A DNA stretch of 51,782 bases from Gammaproteobacteria bacterium. Lineage in GTDB: Bacteria; Pseudomonadota; Gammaproteobacteria; GRL18. The notes beneath the pieces are model-generated. The model did not search any database. It had not been told where the DNA came from and saw only the letters and a program-made list of their open reading frames with translations. Location: assembly GCA_016744375.1 (NCBI GenBank), contig JADGEM010000031.1:1-51782 (forward strand), written 5' to 3'. The position numbers and the translations under genes were made by a program. Below, piece by piece: positions 8,715-16,890 of the stretch. Every line of letters starts with the position of its first letter. Within the stretch, counting starts at the first letter, position 1.

Positions 8715-10300
8715 ATTCGCTGGAGCAAAAAATACGTGAATATGCCAGCATTAAAAAGCCCCCAGTAGCGATTCAGGGTGACCGGGTCTCTTTTGATTAT
8801 CAACAACTGATTATAGAAATCGAAAAATTGAGCTTACGATTAGATATTTCTAATCAATCAGTTTCAACTTTTGCCGTGATTATGGATAACCATCCGGCCT
8901 GGGCAATACTTGATTTAGTGTTGCTTTTTAAGCAGCAATGTACAATCCCTCTACCCAAGTTTTTTACGATTGAACAATTAAAACATGCATTGATTGACTC
9001 TAACGTTGACAATATTGTTTTTGATCAATCACAATTCAATGTGGAATTAATTAATCTGTTAGAAGGTCCTTTACTTAATAAAAAATTATTAAGTAAAGAG
9101 ACTATTAAAATTGCAGAAAAACAATTCAATTGGTACCGTTTTGAGAAGAAGTCAACAGGCTCAGACTCAATTAATAATTGGACAGAATCAATTGTAAAAA
9201 TTACTTATACGTCGGGTACAACAGATAAACCCAAAGGGGTACTTTTATCTGAACAAACTATTATTTCAAAAGTTATTGCTTTGACTGAAGCCAGTGAAGC
9301 AGGTAAAAATGATAGAACATTATCCATTTTACCATTGTCGACTTTATTAGAAAATATTGGTGGTCTTTATGTGCCTCTGTATAGCGGGGCAACGGTGATA
9401 ATATTGCCTCCTGAGCAGATAGGCCTGTCTGGTTCCAGCCAGATTAATCAGCAACAATTGCTTGAAACAATCCAGTCTTATAGACCGACAGCATTTATTA
9501 TTATTCCTCAGTTCTTATTATTGTTTATTAAAAAACTCAGCGAAGGAAAACGATTACCTGATTCAATACGATACATTGCTATGGGCGGGGCACCTGTTTC
9601 CATAAATCTGCTTAAATTGGCAAGACAGTTTAATCTTCCGGTTTTTGAAGGATACGGTTTATCTGAAGCCGCATCGGTGGTTTCAGTAAACAATTCTGAG
9701 CATCATCGACTGGGCTCGGTAGGGAAAGTTTTAAATTATCATCAGGTTGAAATGAGTGATGAGGGTGAAATCTTTGTTAAAAATGCCTTGTTTAGTGGTT
9801 ATTTGGGGAAAAGCCATCAGCCAGGAAAAAGCCTACAGGAAAAATTTTATGCAACCGGTGATATTGGTCATCTTGATGATGATGGATTTCTTTATATTAC
9901 TGGGCGAAAAAAAAACATCATTAATACATCCTATGGGCGTAATATTTCACCGGAATGGATAGAAAAAGAACTGGAGGCCATTCCTTACATTGCACAATGT
10001 CTGGTATATGGTCACGCAAAACCCTATCTGGTCGCCATTCTTGTTTTAAGAACTCAAGCAACTGCTCATACAATCAAAGAATCAATTAATAAGCTGAATG
10101 CCTCGTTACCGGATTATGCCAGAGTAATGGATTATATTTTAGCTGATAGTCCCTTTACGCTGCAAAATAAGCAATTAACTGGAACAGGCAGACCACGACG
10201 AGATGTTATCTATCAGGTTTATCAGGATCAACTAGAGCAATGCTATGAATTAGCCGAATTTTTAGACAATGATATTTTAGAGCAAGGAGACTCTGAGTGA
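8711..10300 (+). CDS. AMP-binding acyl-CoA/ACP synthetase-like enzyme
   Basis: An ANL-superfamily adenylating enzyme of 529 residues. Motifs seen are the phosphate loop ITYTSGTTDKPKGV (about 163-176), LLENIGGLYVPLYSGA, the adenine motif EGYGLSEAA, the ATP-binding TGDIGHLDDDG and the hinge GRKKNIINTSYGRNISP. It resembles long-chain fatty acyl-CoA ligases (FadD/FAA type), so a fatty acid is the likely substrate. The start is TTG, supported by AAGGAG about seven bases upstream and by the four-base overlap with the previous stop. It would supply an activated acyl group to the neighbouring diiron protein and dehydrogenase. Confidence 0.85.
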   Translation: MNSLEQKIREYASIKKPPVAIQGDRVSFDYQQLIIEIEKLSLRLDISNQSVSTFAVIMDNHPAWAILDLVLLFKQQCTIPLPKFFTIEQLKHALIDSNVDNIVFDQSQFNVELINLLEGPLLNKKLLSKETIKIAEKQFNWYRFEKKSTGSDSINNWTESIVKITYTSGTTDKPKGVLLSEQTIISKVIALTEASEAGKNDRTLSILPLSTLLENIGGLYVPLYSGATVIILPPEQIGLSGSSQINQQQLLETIQSYRPTAFIIIPQFLLLFIKKLSEGKRLPDSIRYIAMGGAPVSINLLKLARQFNLPVFEGYGLSEAASVVSVNNSEHHRLGSVGKVLNYHQVEMSDEGEIFVKNALFSGYLGKSHQPGKSLQEKFYATGDIGHLDDDGFLYITGRKKNIINTSYGRNISPEWIEKELEAIPYIAQCLVYGHAKPYLVAILVLRTQATAHTIKESINKLNASLPDYARVMDYILADSPFTLQNKQLTGTGRPRRDVIYQVYQDQLEQCYELAEFLDNDILEQGDSE

Positions 10301-10950
10301 ATAATTTTTTTGATACCTTAATGACTGCAACAGAACAGGAGCGCCTCGAATTTCAACAAATTGAAACGCTGAAAAAAGGCAGTGCAGGCGATATTTCTTT
10401 AACGGCCTATCAATCTTTTCTTACCCAGGCCTATCATCATGTTAAACATACAACGCCCTTATTAATGGCTTGTGGTAGTCGTATTCCTCACGCTAAAGAA
10501 TGGTTACGAAATGCATTGGCTGAGTACATTGAAGAAGAACTCGGTCATCAGGAATGGATTTTAAATGATATTGCAGCAACGGGTCTGGATTCAGAAACTG
10601 TTCGTAATGGCAAACCTCATTATACAACTGAACTGATGGTTGCTTATGCCTATGACATGATCATGCGTGTCAATCCTGTCGGTTTTTTTGGCATGGTACT
10701 GGTCTTAGAAGGCACCAGTGTGGCGCTGGCCACTCATGCCGCTGAAAAATTAAAAGCAAACCTGAATCTACCTGATAGTGCCTTCAGCTATCTTTCTTCT
10801 CATGGATCACTGGATATTGAACACATGGGATTTTATGAATCCTTAATGAATAAAGTTACTGATTCAGAAGATCAGAAAGCAATTATTCATGCAGCAAATA
10901 TGTTTTATCGATTATATGGTGATATTTTTCGATCGATTTCAATTTACTAA
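10297..10950 (+). CDS. Heme-oxygenase-like diiron oxidase (iron-containing redox enzyme family)
   Basis: A 217-residue all-helical protein of the TenA/heme-oxygenase-like superfamily. Likely metal ligands are visible in the order expected for heme-oxygenase-like diiron oxidases: Glu81 and His84 (EEELGH), Glu138 (VLEGTSVA), and Asp173 with His176 (HGSLDIEHMGF, with His169 nearby). Characterised relatives include UndA (fatty acid to terminal alkene) and several N-oxygenases. The start is GTG with AAGGAGA upstream, overlapping the AMP-binding gene by four bases, so a fatty-acyl substrate activated by that enzyme is plausible. The actual reaction is unknown. Confidence 0.75.
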   Translation: MNNFFDTLMTATEQERLEFQQIETLKKGSAGDISLTAYQSFLTQAYHHVKHTTPLLMACGSRIPHAKEWLRNALAEYIEEELGHQEWILNDIAATGLDSETVRNGKPHYTTELMVAYAYDMIMRVNPVGFFGMVLVLEGTSVALATHAAEKLKANLNLPDSAFSYLSSHGSLDIEHMGFYESLMNKVTDSEDQKAIIHAANMFYRLYGDIFRSISIY

Positions 10951-10963
10951 TTTTATCTCTTAA

Positions 10964-11019
10964 CTTTAAATTATGAGCTTTAAATTATGAGCTTTAAATT
11001 GTGAACTTTAAACTTTTAA
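10964..11019 (+). repeat. Tandem 14-bp repeat
   Basis: CTTTAAATTATGAG occurs twice exactly (10964-10977, 10978-10991), then as CTTTAAATTGTGAA (10992-11005) and a decayed fourth unit starting CTTTAAA (11006). It lies in the gap between the diiron oxidase and the TPR protein. The repeated CTTTAA resembles a half-site of the CTTAAG box upstream, but the 14-base period differs from its 11. Confidence 0.7.
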
Positions 11020-11079
11020 TTGTTAAAAACCTTATAAAAGGCCGTCTACAACCTTTTGTATAAAAAACAGGATATAGAA

Positions 11080-11721
11080 ATGAAAAAAATATTAAAAACG
11101 TATCTATTAGCTTTGACTTTATTGTTACTCAATCATTCAATCTATGCCAATACTCTGGATACTGCGATACATGATTTGCAAACTCAATGGGCCATAGCAA
11201 ACTATGAAACTGCTGAACCCAATCTGGATAAAGCGTTTGAAACTTTAACGTTAAAAGCGGAACAAACGGTTGAACAATTTCCAGATAAAGCAGAACCTTT
11301 AATCTGGAATGCAATTATTGTCAGCTCTGATGCTGGAAAAAGTGGTGGTCTGAGCGCTCTTGGGAAAGTAAAAGATGCACGTAAGTTACTGCTGCAGGCA
11401 GAAAAGATTAACCCTGAGGCATTGAACGGATCAATTTATACCTCTCTGGGCAGCTTATATTATCAGGTCCCTGGCTGGCCTCTTGGCTTTGGTGATGATG
11501 ATGAAGCAGAAAAATATCTGAAAAAAGCCTTAGCAATTAACCCTGATGGAATTGACTCAAATTACTTCTATGCTGATTTCCTGCTTGAACAGGGTCAATC
11601 TGAAGAGGCCATTGTTTATTTTAATAAAGCATTAAATGCGCCCGCACGTGCTGCACGGCCACTGGCTGATAAAGGTCGTCGTGGAGAAATTGAAGCAAAA
11701 CTTAAGACCATTAAAAACTAA
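11080..11721 (+). CDS. Periplasmic TPR protein
   Basis: After a signal peptide (MKKILKTYLLALTLLLL to YANT) the 213-residue protein has TPR helices: KDARKLLLQAEKINPEALNGS, DEAEKYLKKALAINPDG and EEAIVYFNKALNAP. TPRs bind other proteins, so this is probably a periplasmic scaffold for something made by the locus. I prefer the ATG at 11080 over a TTG at 11056 because it starts a clean signal peptide and has an ACAGGATAT ribosome site. Its stop codon is the first codon of inverted-repeat element copy 1. Confidence 0.75.
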   Translation: MKKILKTYLLALTLLLLNHSIYANTLDTAIHDLQTQWAIANYETAEPNLDKAFETLTLKAEQTVEQFPDKAEPLIWNAIIVSSDAGKSGGLSALGKVKDARKLLLQAEKINPEALNGSIYTSLGSLYYQVPGWPLGFGDDDEAEKYLKKALAINPDGIDSNYFYADFLLEQGQSEEAIVYFNKALNAPARAARPLADKGRRGEIEAKLKTIKN

Positions 11722-11846
11722 AATATCAACCAAGAGACCGTATTAGATCCTATTGTTTATTATTGTGCTCGGACTGTGTTAAATCACACAATAATAAGCA
11801 ATAGAGGCTGATACTCAGTGCACACTGTTTAGGAACAGTTACTTAG
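11719..11846. repeat. MITE-like inverted-repeat element, copy 1
   Basis: About 128 bases related to the element at 44169-44320. The shared core includes GAGACCGTAT, CTATTGTTTATTATTGTG, CTCGGACTG, CAATAG and GCTGATACTCAGTG. The two arms pair with each other over about 28 bases with a few mismatches. The left outer arm is shorter than in copy 2 by about 23 bases, while the right outer arm (TTTAGGAACAGTTACTTAG) is kept. Like copy 2 it begins at the stop codon of the preceding gene. No transposase is nearby, so it would be non-autonomous or a structural RNA element. Confidence 0.75.
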
Positions 11847-11895
11847 CATATATTAATGGACAAAAGATAATGACAAAATTGAATAGAGCCTATTT

Positions 11896-12720
11896 ATGAT
11901 GACCTTAAATAATCAACGAATTATTCTTACTGGGGCAACAGGTGGGATTGGTATAGAGCTGGCAAAACAATTATTACCTTATGGTTGTAAACTGGGTTTG
12001 GTCGGGCGTTCTATGGAAAAATTAGAACAGTTATCCAGTGAGCTTAATGCTGATGATGCTTTCAATGGCTATAGCAATGATCATATCACTCTAATTACAG
12101 CAGATATTACAACAAGTGAGGGCCGTCATCAGATTGTGGATGAAATGGAAGCTCGTTTTAATGGTTATGATATGCTGATAAATGCGGCCGGGATCATGGA
12201 TTTTACTTCCTTTCTTGAACAGACGGATGATAGAATTGAAGCCGTATTTAAAACTAATGTCATTGCTCCCATGCAATTATGTAAAAAAGTTATCCCCTAT
12301 ATGTTGGCTCAAAATAAGGGACATATTGTTAATGTTGGTTCAATATTTGGTTCCATTGGCTTTGCCTGGTTTACTTCTTACTCAAGCAGTAAATTTGCCT
12401 TGCGTGGTTTTTCTCAATCTCTGCGCAGGGAATTAGCTGAGACACCCATAAAGATTTCCTATATTGCGCCCAGAGCTGTAAAAACTTCACTTAATTCCAG
12501 TGCTGTTTATAATATGGCAGAAGAAGTAAAAATGAATATGGATATGCCTGATGTGGTTGCTAAACAGATTGTTTACTCAATTATAAAAAAACATAAAGAG
12601 AAATATCTCGGCTTTCCAGAGTCTTTATTTGTTCGGATCAATGCGGTTTTACCGGGGCTCGTGGATATGGCAACACGCTCACAGAATAAGAGTGCAAAAA
12701 AATATGTCCAACAGGATTAA
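11896..12720 (+). CDS. Short-chain dehydrogenase/reductase
   Basis: A classical SDR of 274 residues: cofactor loop TGATGGIG (12-19), NAAGIM, catalytic Ser in VGSIFGS, Tyr162 and Lys166 (YSSSKFA). LVGRSMEK after the second strand suggests NADP rather than NAD. The C-terminal part (KHKEKYLGFPESLFVRINAVLPGLVD) is like SDRs that act on lipid or fatty acyl substrates. In this locus it could reduce a carbonyl made from a fatty acyl group. Two adjacent ATGs offer the start. The response regulator begins 29 bases downstream. Confidence 0.85.
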   Translation: MMTLNNQRIILTGATGGIGIELAKQLLPYGCKLGLVGRSMEKLEQLSSELNADDAFNGYSNDHITLITADITTSEGRHQIVDEMEARFNGYDMLINAAGIMDFTSFLEQTDDRIEAVFKTNVIAPMQLCKKVIPYMLAQNKGHIVNVGSIFGSIGFAWFTSYSSSKFALRGFSQSLRRELAETPIKISYIAPRAVKTSLNSSAVYNMAEEVKMNMDMPDVVAKQIVYSIIKKHKEKYLGFPESLFVRINAVLPGLVDMATRSQNKSAKKYVQQD

Positions 12721-12749
12721 TTTTATATTCAATCAGAGATAAATTAATC

Positions 12750-13412
12750 ATGCAAATATTACTCGTTGAAGATGACCTGTCATTAGCTGATGGATTACAG
12801 CTTGCCCTGAAGCAAGCGGGTATTACTGTCAATCATGTTGCTAAAGGGTCAGAAGCCATTCATGTTGTGCAGACTTTTCCGCCTGATATTGTCATTCTGG
12901 ATTTAGGTTTACCCGATATGGATGGTCTGAAGATTATTGAGAAACTGCGAAAACAAAAAATCACCATCCCAATATTGGTGTTGACCGCTCGCAGTTCGAT
13001 AGAGGATAAAGTCTCCGGTCTGGATAGCGGTGCGGATGATTATCTGGCTAAACCATTTGATATGCCAGAATTACTGGCCCGTATCCGAGTGCTTGAACGT
13101 CGGATAAGCTCAACATCCATGTCCAATGATATTCTTATTGGTCCTGTTTCACTGAACACTTCAAATATGCAAGTCAAAATTAACAATGAACCAATTTTAT
13201 TTTCTAAAACTGAATATGTGTTATTAAAATCACTGATGCAAAATGCTGGCAGAATTCAAACGCGTGATAATCTTGAATCAACGCTGTACAGTTGGGGTGA
13301 AGAAGTAAGTAGTAATGCTCTGGAAGTTCATATACACAATCTACGAAAAAAAACTGGATCTGATTTTATAAAGACCGTGCGTGGTGTTGGATACACGGTT
13401 CAGAAAACATGA
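12750..13412 (+). CDS. OmpR-family response regulator (QseB/PmrA-like)
   Basis: A 220-residue regulator with a receiver domain (Asp8/Asp9 acidic pocket, phospho-acceptor Asp51 in ILDLGLPDMDG, Thr79, Lys101 in LAKPF) and a C-terminal winged helix (LFSKTEYVLLKSLMQNAGRIQTRDNL to VHIHNLRKKTG and VRGVGYTV). The stop overlaps the kinase start (ATGA). QseB/PmrA-type proteins bind CTTAAG-N5-CTTAAG direct repeats, and one lies before the first gene of this locus (7894-7910). Confidence 0.9.
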   Translation: MQILLVEDDLSLADGLQLALKQAGITVNHVAKGSEAIHVVQTFPPDIVILDLGLPDMDGLKIIEKLRKQKITIPILVLTARSSIEDKVSGLDSGADDYLAKPFDMPELLARIRVLERRISSTSMSNDILIGPVSLNTSNMQVKINNEPILFSKTEYVLLKSLMQNAGRIQTRDNLESTLYSWGEEVSSNALEVHIHNLRKKTGSDFIKTVRGVGYTVQKT

Positions 13413-14854
13413 AATCAATCAGAACTTTTTTGATTATTGTTATATTATCAACGGTAACTCTGATGGCTTTTCTTTCTGCATTGAATGGTTATCAAGATAG
13501 TATGGCTAAAGCGGAGCAATTATTTGATTCAGAGCTGGTTGATAAGTCACATCTTCTTTTACAGGCATTTTTAGCACGCACTCTTATCGATAACAAAATT
13601 GATATGACTTCAACTCAACCCCTGAATGCAACTGTTTCTGAAAACAGTGCCAGTCTCATAAAGGATATTGAGCTGGAGAATGAGCAAATGGCTGCAGAGA
13701 ATAATTTTTTTGCGTTTCAGATCTGGCATCAAGGTAATTTATTATTACGCTCATCTCATGCACCCCAAAAAGCCATTGCTCATTTTGAGAAGGGCTTTAA
13801 TGACAGTAATTTTTTAAATCATCGATGGCGTACCTATAGTTATTATAATAATACCTCCAATTTATGGATATTAACTGCTGAACGTACTGACATTCGTTAT
13901 GTGTTAGCAGAAAATATTATCCTTGATTCAATTTTACCTGTTGTAATTATGCTGCCCCTACTGGGAATTCTTATCTGGACGATTGTGAGTTTCGGTCTTT
14001 CACCATTAAGAAAATTAGCCAAAGAATTAGGCAATAAACGGGTTGATGATCTCAGTCCTTTATCTATAGACGAACAACCCATTGAATTAATTCAGGTTGT
14101 CAATTCAACTAATGATCTATTAAAACGATTAAAATCTTCTTTTTTACGTGAAAAACGTTTTGCATCTGATGCAGCACATGAACTCAGAACGCCAATCAGT
14201 GCCATTAAAATTCATTTGCATAATTTAGCAGCAATGGTGCCTGAAAATGAACACAGCTTTTTACAACTAAAATCTTCAGTTGATCGGATGGGGCATCTGG
14301 TTGAACAAATTTTAAACCTGAATCGTACCTCACCTGATCAGTACATAAGCCGGTTCAATACAATTGATCTTTATAAGCTGGCTCAGGAATTGATCATTAG
14401 AGAATACCCTCAATTTAATGAAAAAAATATACAACTGGCACTGGAGGGTGAACCCTGCAATATTGAAGGTGATCCTTTTGCTTTGGAAGTCCTGTTACAG
14501 AATCTGATGACCAATGCCTGTAAATATACACCGGATGGAGGCTCAGTTATTGTAACTATTAGTGAAAAACAGACTGATATCCAATTGCAGATACAAGACT
14601 CAGGTCCCGGTGTTCCTAAAGAACAATATGAACGCGTATTTGATCGTTTCTATCGTCTTAACGGTGATAGTCATGATTCAGGAACTATGGGCTGTGGTCT
14701 GGGGTTAGCCATTGTACAGCAAATAGTTGAGCTGCATCAGGCCAAAATTACACTTGGGCATTCCTCGTTTTCCAGTGGCTTACTGGTCAATATTATTTTT
14801 CCTAAAGAGCCTTCAGCCAGGAAACAATCTGTCTCATTGCCAGAGGTTTCATAA
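13409..14854 (+). CDS. Sensor histidine kinase (QseC-like)
   Basis: 481 residues: membrane helix about 5-25, a periplasmic domain about 26-168 of the QseC layout (AEQLFDSELVDKS, FFAFQIWHQGNLLLRS), a second membrane helix about 172-195, then DHp with phospho-acceptor His257 (FASDAAHELRTP) and an ATPase domain with N box (LLQNLMTNACKY), DSGPGVP and GCGLGLAIV. The signal is not readable from sequence. An exact ExxE iron motif like that of PmrB/ColS was not found in the periplasmic part, though an acidic stretch ELENE (88-92) is there. The cupredoxin gene follows after six bases, tying the kinase to iron uptake. Confidence 0.9.
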   Translation: MKSIRTFLIIVILSTVTLMAFLSALNGYQDSMAKAEQLFDSELVDKSHLLLQAFLARTLIDNKIDMTSTQPLNATVSENSASLIKDIELENEQMAAENNFFAFQIWHQGNLLLRSSHAPQKAIAHFEKGFNDSNFLNHRWRTYSYYNNTSNLWILTAERTDIRYVLAENIILDSILPVVIMLPLLGILIWTIVSFGLSPLRKLAKELGNKRVDDLSPLSIDEQPIELIQVVNSTNDLLKRLKSSFLREKRFASDAAHELRTPISAIKIHLHNLAAMVPENEHSFLQLKSSVDRMGHLVEQILNLNRTSPDQYISRFNTIDLYKLAQELIIREYPQFNEKNIQLALEGEPCNIEGDPFALEVLLQNLMTNACKYTPDGGSVIVTISEKQTDIQLQIQDSGPGVPKEQYERVFDRFYRLNGDSHDSGTMGCGLGLAIVQQIVELHQAKITLGHSSFSSGLLVNIIFPKEPSARKQSVSLPEVS

Positions 14855-14860
14855 TAAAGT

Positions 14861-15208
14861 ATGAAAATTAAACCCTTTTCTTATTTTCCTTTTTTTCTTA
14901 TTGCCATTCTTTTATGTTTTTTTCAAAAGAATGTCTGGGCTGATACACCCATTATTAAAATTGAGATTCGCAACCATCTGTTTATTCCATCTGAAATTCT
15001 TATACCTGAAAACACTAAAGTTAAATTAATCATTAACAATCTGGATGATACAGATGAAGAGTTTGAAAGTTATGAACTCAATAGAGAAAAAGTCATTATA
15101 GGTAAACGTAAAGGAATTATTTTTATAGGGCCACTACCTGCAGGTGAATATCCTTTTTTTGGTGAGTTTTTCCCCAAAACGGCTCAAGGAAAAGTCATTG
15201 TTAAATAG
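14861..15208 (+). CDS. Periplasmic cupredoxin-domain protein
   Basis: A signal peptide (about 1-27, ending VWADT) precedes a single cupredoxin-like beta domain: IEIRNHLFIPSEILIPENTK, ESYELNREKV, PLPAGEYPFFGEF and TAQGKVIV. This form accompanies FTR1 permeases in ferrous-iron uptake systems (like FtrB, or the cupredoxin part of EfeO). A complete type-1 copper set (His, Cys, His, Met) cannot be seen: there is one His in RNH and no Cys near the C-terminus, so copper binding is doubtful. It lies between the kinase and the permease, in the same direction. Confidence 0.75.
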   Translation: MKIKPFSYFPFFLIAILLCFFQKNVWADTPIIKIEIRNHLFIPSEILIPENTKVKLIINNLDDTDEEFESYELNREKVIIGKRKGIIFIGPLPAGEYPFFGEFFPKTAQGKVIVK

Positions 15209-15259
15209 CTCTCAGCAAATTCTTTGTTTAAAAAGCTTATTGGATAAGAGAAACTAATT

Positions 15260-16072
15260 ATGTTACTAAGCTCTGTTATTATTATACTGAGAGAGGTTCT
15301 TGAGGCCGCTTTATTATTCAGTATATTTATCGCTTTATCCAGGCAACTGGGATTTGATTTTAAATGGGTTGCTTGGTCTCTTTTTCTTGGACTAATCGGA
15401 GCGATGATTTATGGCCTGAATATTGATGCTGTTTCACAATGGTACGATGGGGTTGGTCAGGAAGTTACCAATGCCCTCATGCAGCTTGGTATCTATTTGA
15501 TGTTACTGCTTTATATGCTGCTTCTTTCGATTACTCTTTTTTCGACAGGCAGACCTAATTCTATTAACCACAAGAAAACCTTAAAGCCAGCGTTGGTTTT
15601 TATAATGATTATTGTGAGTACACTTGCTATTACTCGAGAAGGAGCAGAAGTCATTCTCTATTTTTTCAGTGTGACTCGCAGTGAAAACCATCTTGTCGCT
15701 GTTCTAACTGGAATGACTATTGGCGGTAGTATCGGGATTAGCATTGGATTCTTATTTTATTATTTCCTGAGCAGTCTCAATTTTAAATGGTCAATTATTA
15801 TTGGTCTGTCTTTAATGATTATGGTTGCTGCCGCAATGGTTTCACAAGCATCCTTATTGCTTATACAGGCTGATTGGTTACCTTCACAATTACCCTTATG
15901 GGATACTTCTGGCTGGTTATCTGAACGTTCAGCTATCGGTCAGTTAATGTATGCTCTTATAGGCTATGAAGCAACTCCAACGGCCATCCAGGCAGGCTTG
16001 TATTTATGCGGATTCATTGTGCCTATTCTATTAATTTTGGGGCTGAAATTTAAATACAATCTTTATCCTTAA
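15260..16072 (+). CDS. FTR1-family iron permease
   Basis: A 270-residue polytopic inner-membrane protein with the two REXXE iron-translocation motifs of FTR1/EfeU: Arg11-Glu12-Val-Leu-Glu15 and Arg126-Glu127-Gly-Ala-Glu130. About seven hydrophobic segments are seen. It would import iron from the periplasm, probably handed on by the preceding cupredoxin protein. No P19 or EfeB-like peroxidase is in this run, but a diheme peroxidase is encoded in the opposite direction about 0.8 kb away. Confidence 0.88.
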   Translation: MLLSSVIIILREVLEAALLFSIFIALSRQLGFDFKWVAWSLFLGLIGAMIYGLNIDAVSQWYDGVGQEVTNALMQLGIYLMLLLYMLLLSITLFSTGRPNSINHKKTLKPALVFIMIIVSTLAITREGAEVILYFFSVTRSENHLVAVLTGMTIGGSIGISIGFLFYYFLSSLNFKWSIIIGLSLMIMVAAAMVSQASLLLIQADWLPSQLPLWDTSGWLSERSAIGQLMYALIGYEATPTAIQAGLYLCGFIVPILLILGLKFKYNLYP

Positions 16073-16109
16073 TCTGAAGACAGATAATTATTAATTGACA
16101 GGAACCAGT

Positions 16110-16838
16110 ATGCTTTTAGTTAAATTCCATTTGTATAAATTCATTATATGCTTGTGGATCCTTTTATTCAGTGTTGAAATCCTGGCTGATGGTTCCTTTA
16201 TTGATAAGGTCTACCACCCATATGTTCAACCCCATGAAAGAGAGTTTGAATGGCGTGGTTCCTATGAAAAAGACAGTGATAACCGTTTACAGGATAATGC
16301 TCAAAAACATCAGTTTGCCTATGGACAGTCTATCAATGAAAATTGGTTTGCTGAATTCTATCTGGTCGGTGAAAAAAATAGAGAACAGGATTTTAAACTG
16401 ACTGCGGTTGAACTTGAAGCGCTATGGCAAATAACGGAACAAGGTGAATATGAAGCCGATTGGGGCATGTTATTTGAAATTGAACATGAACGTGATAAAC
16501 ATCTTTCAGAAATTTCAACGGCACTGTTGATAGAACGGCAATGGCATAAATGGGTTGGTACGGCCAATCTGTATTTAATCTATGAATGGGGTAGTCATAT
16601 TGATAATGAGTTAGAAACTGCTATGGCTTTACAAGGACGCTATCGGTACTCAAGAGCCTTGGAACCAGCTATTGAATTTTATAGCAGTGACGGCAGTGAA
16701 GGCATTGGTCCGGTTTTACTGGGTAATTTCCGTTTAGGAGGAAAAAAACAAATTAAGTGGGAAGCGGGGATTATTATTGGTCTGGATAATGAAACACCGG
16801 ATGAAATTTATAAATTATTGATTGAACTTGAATTTTAA
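16110..16838 (+). CDS. Putative outer-membrane or periplasmic beta-rich protein
   Basis: After a hydrophobic signal (about 1-27) the 242-residue protein is rich in aromatic residues alternating with charged ones (HEREFEWRGSYEKD, ENWFAEFYLVGEKN, TALLIERQWHKWVGTANLYLIYEWGS) and ends in IELEF. These are usual signs of an outer-membrane beta barrel. I do not recognise the family. It follows FTR1 by about 40 bases and may be the outer-membrane part of the iron system. The ATG at 16110, with CAGGAA upstream, is preferred to a TTG at 16095. Confidence 0.6.
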   Translation: MLLVKFHLYKFIICLWILLFSVEILADGSFIDKVYHPYVQPHEREFEWRGSYEKDSDNRLQDNAQKHQFAYGQSINENWFAEFYLVGEKNREQDFKLTAVELEALWQITEQGEYEADWGMLFEIEHERDKHLSEISTALLIERQWHKWVGTANLYLIYEWGSHIDNELETAMALQGRYRYSRALEPAIEFYSSDGSEGIGPVLLGNFRLGGKKQIKWEAGIIIGLDNETPDEIYKLLIELEF

Positions 16839-16890
16839 TTTTTAAAAAAGTTTTATTGCAAATGCATAATGGATTGTTCTTGTATTTAAA

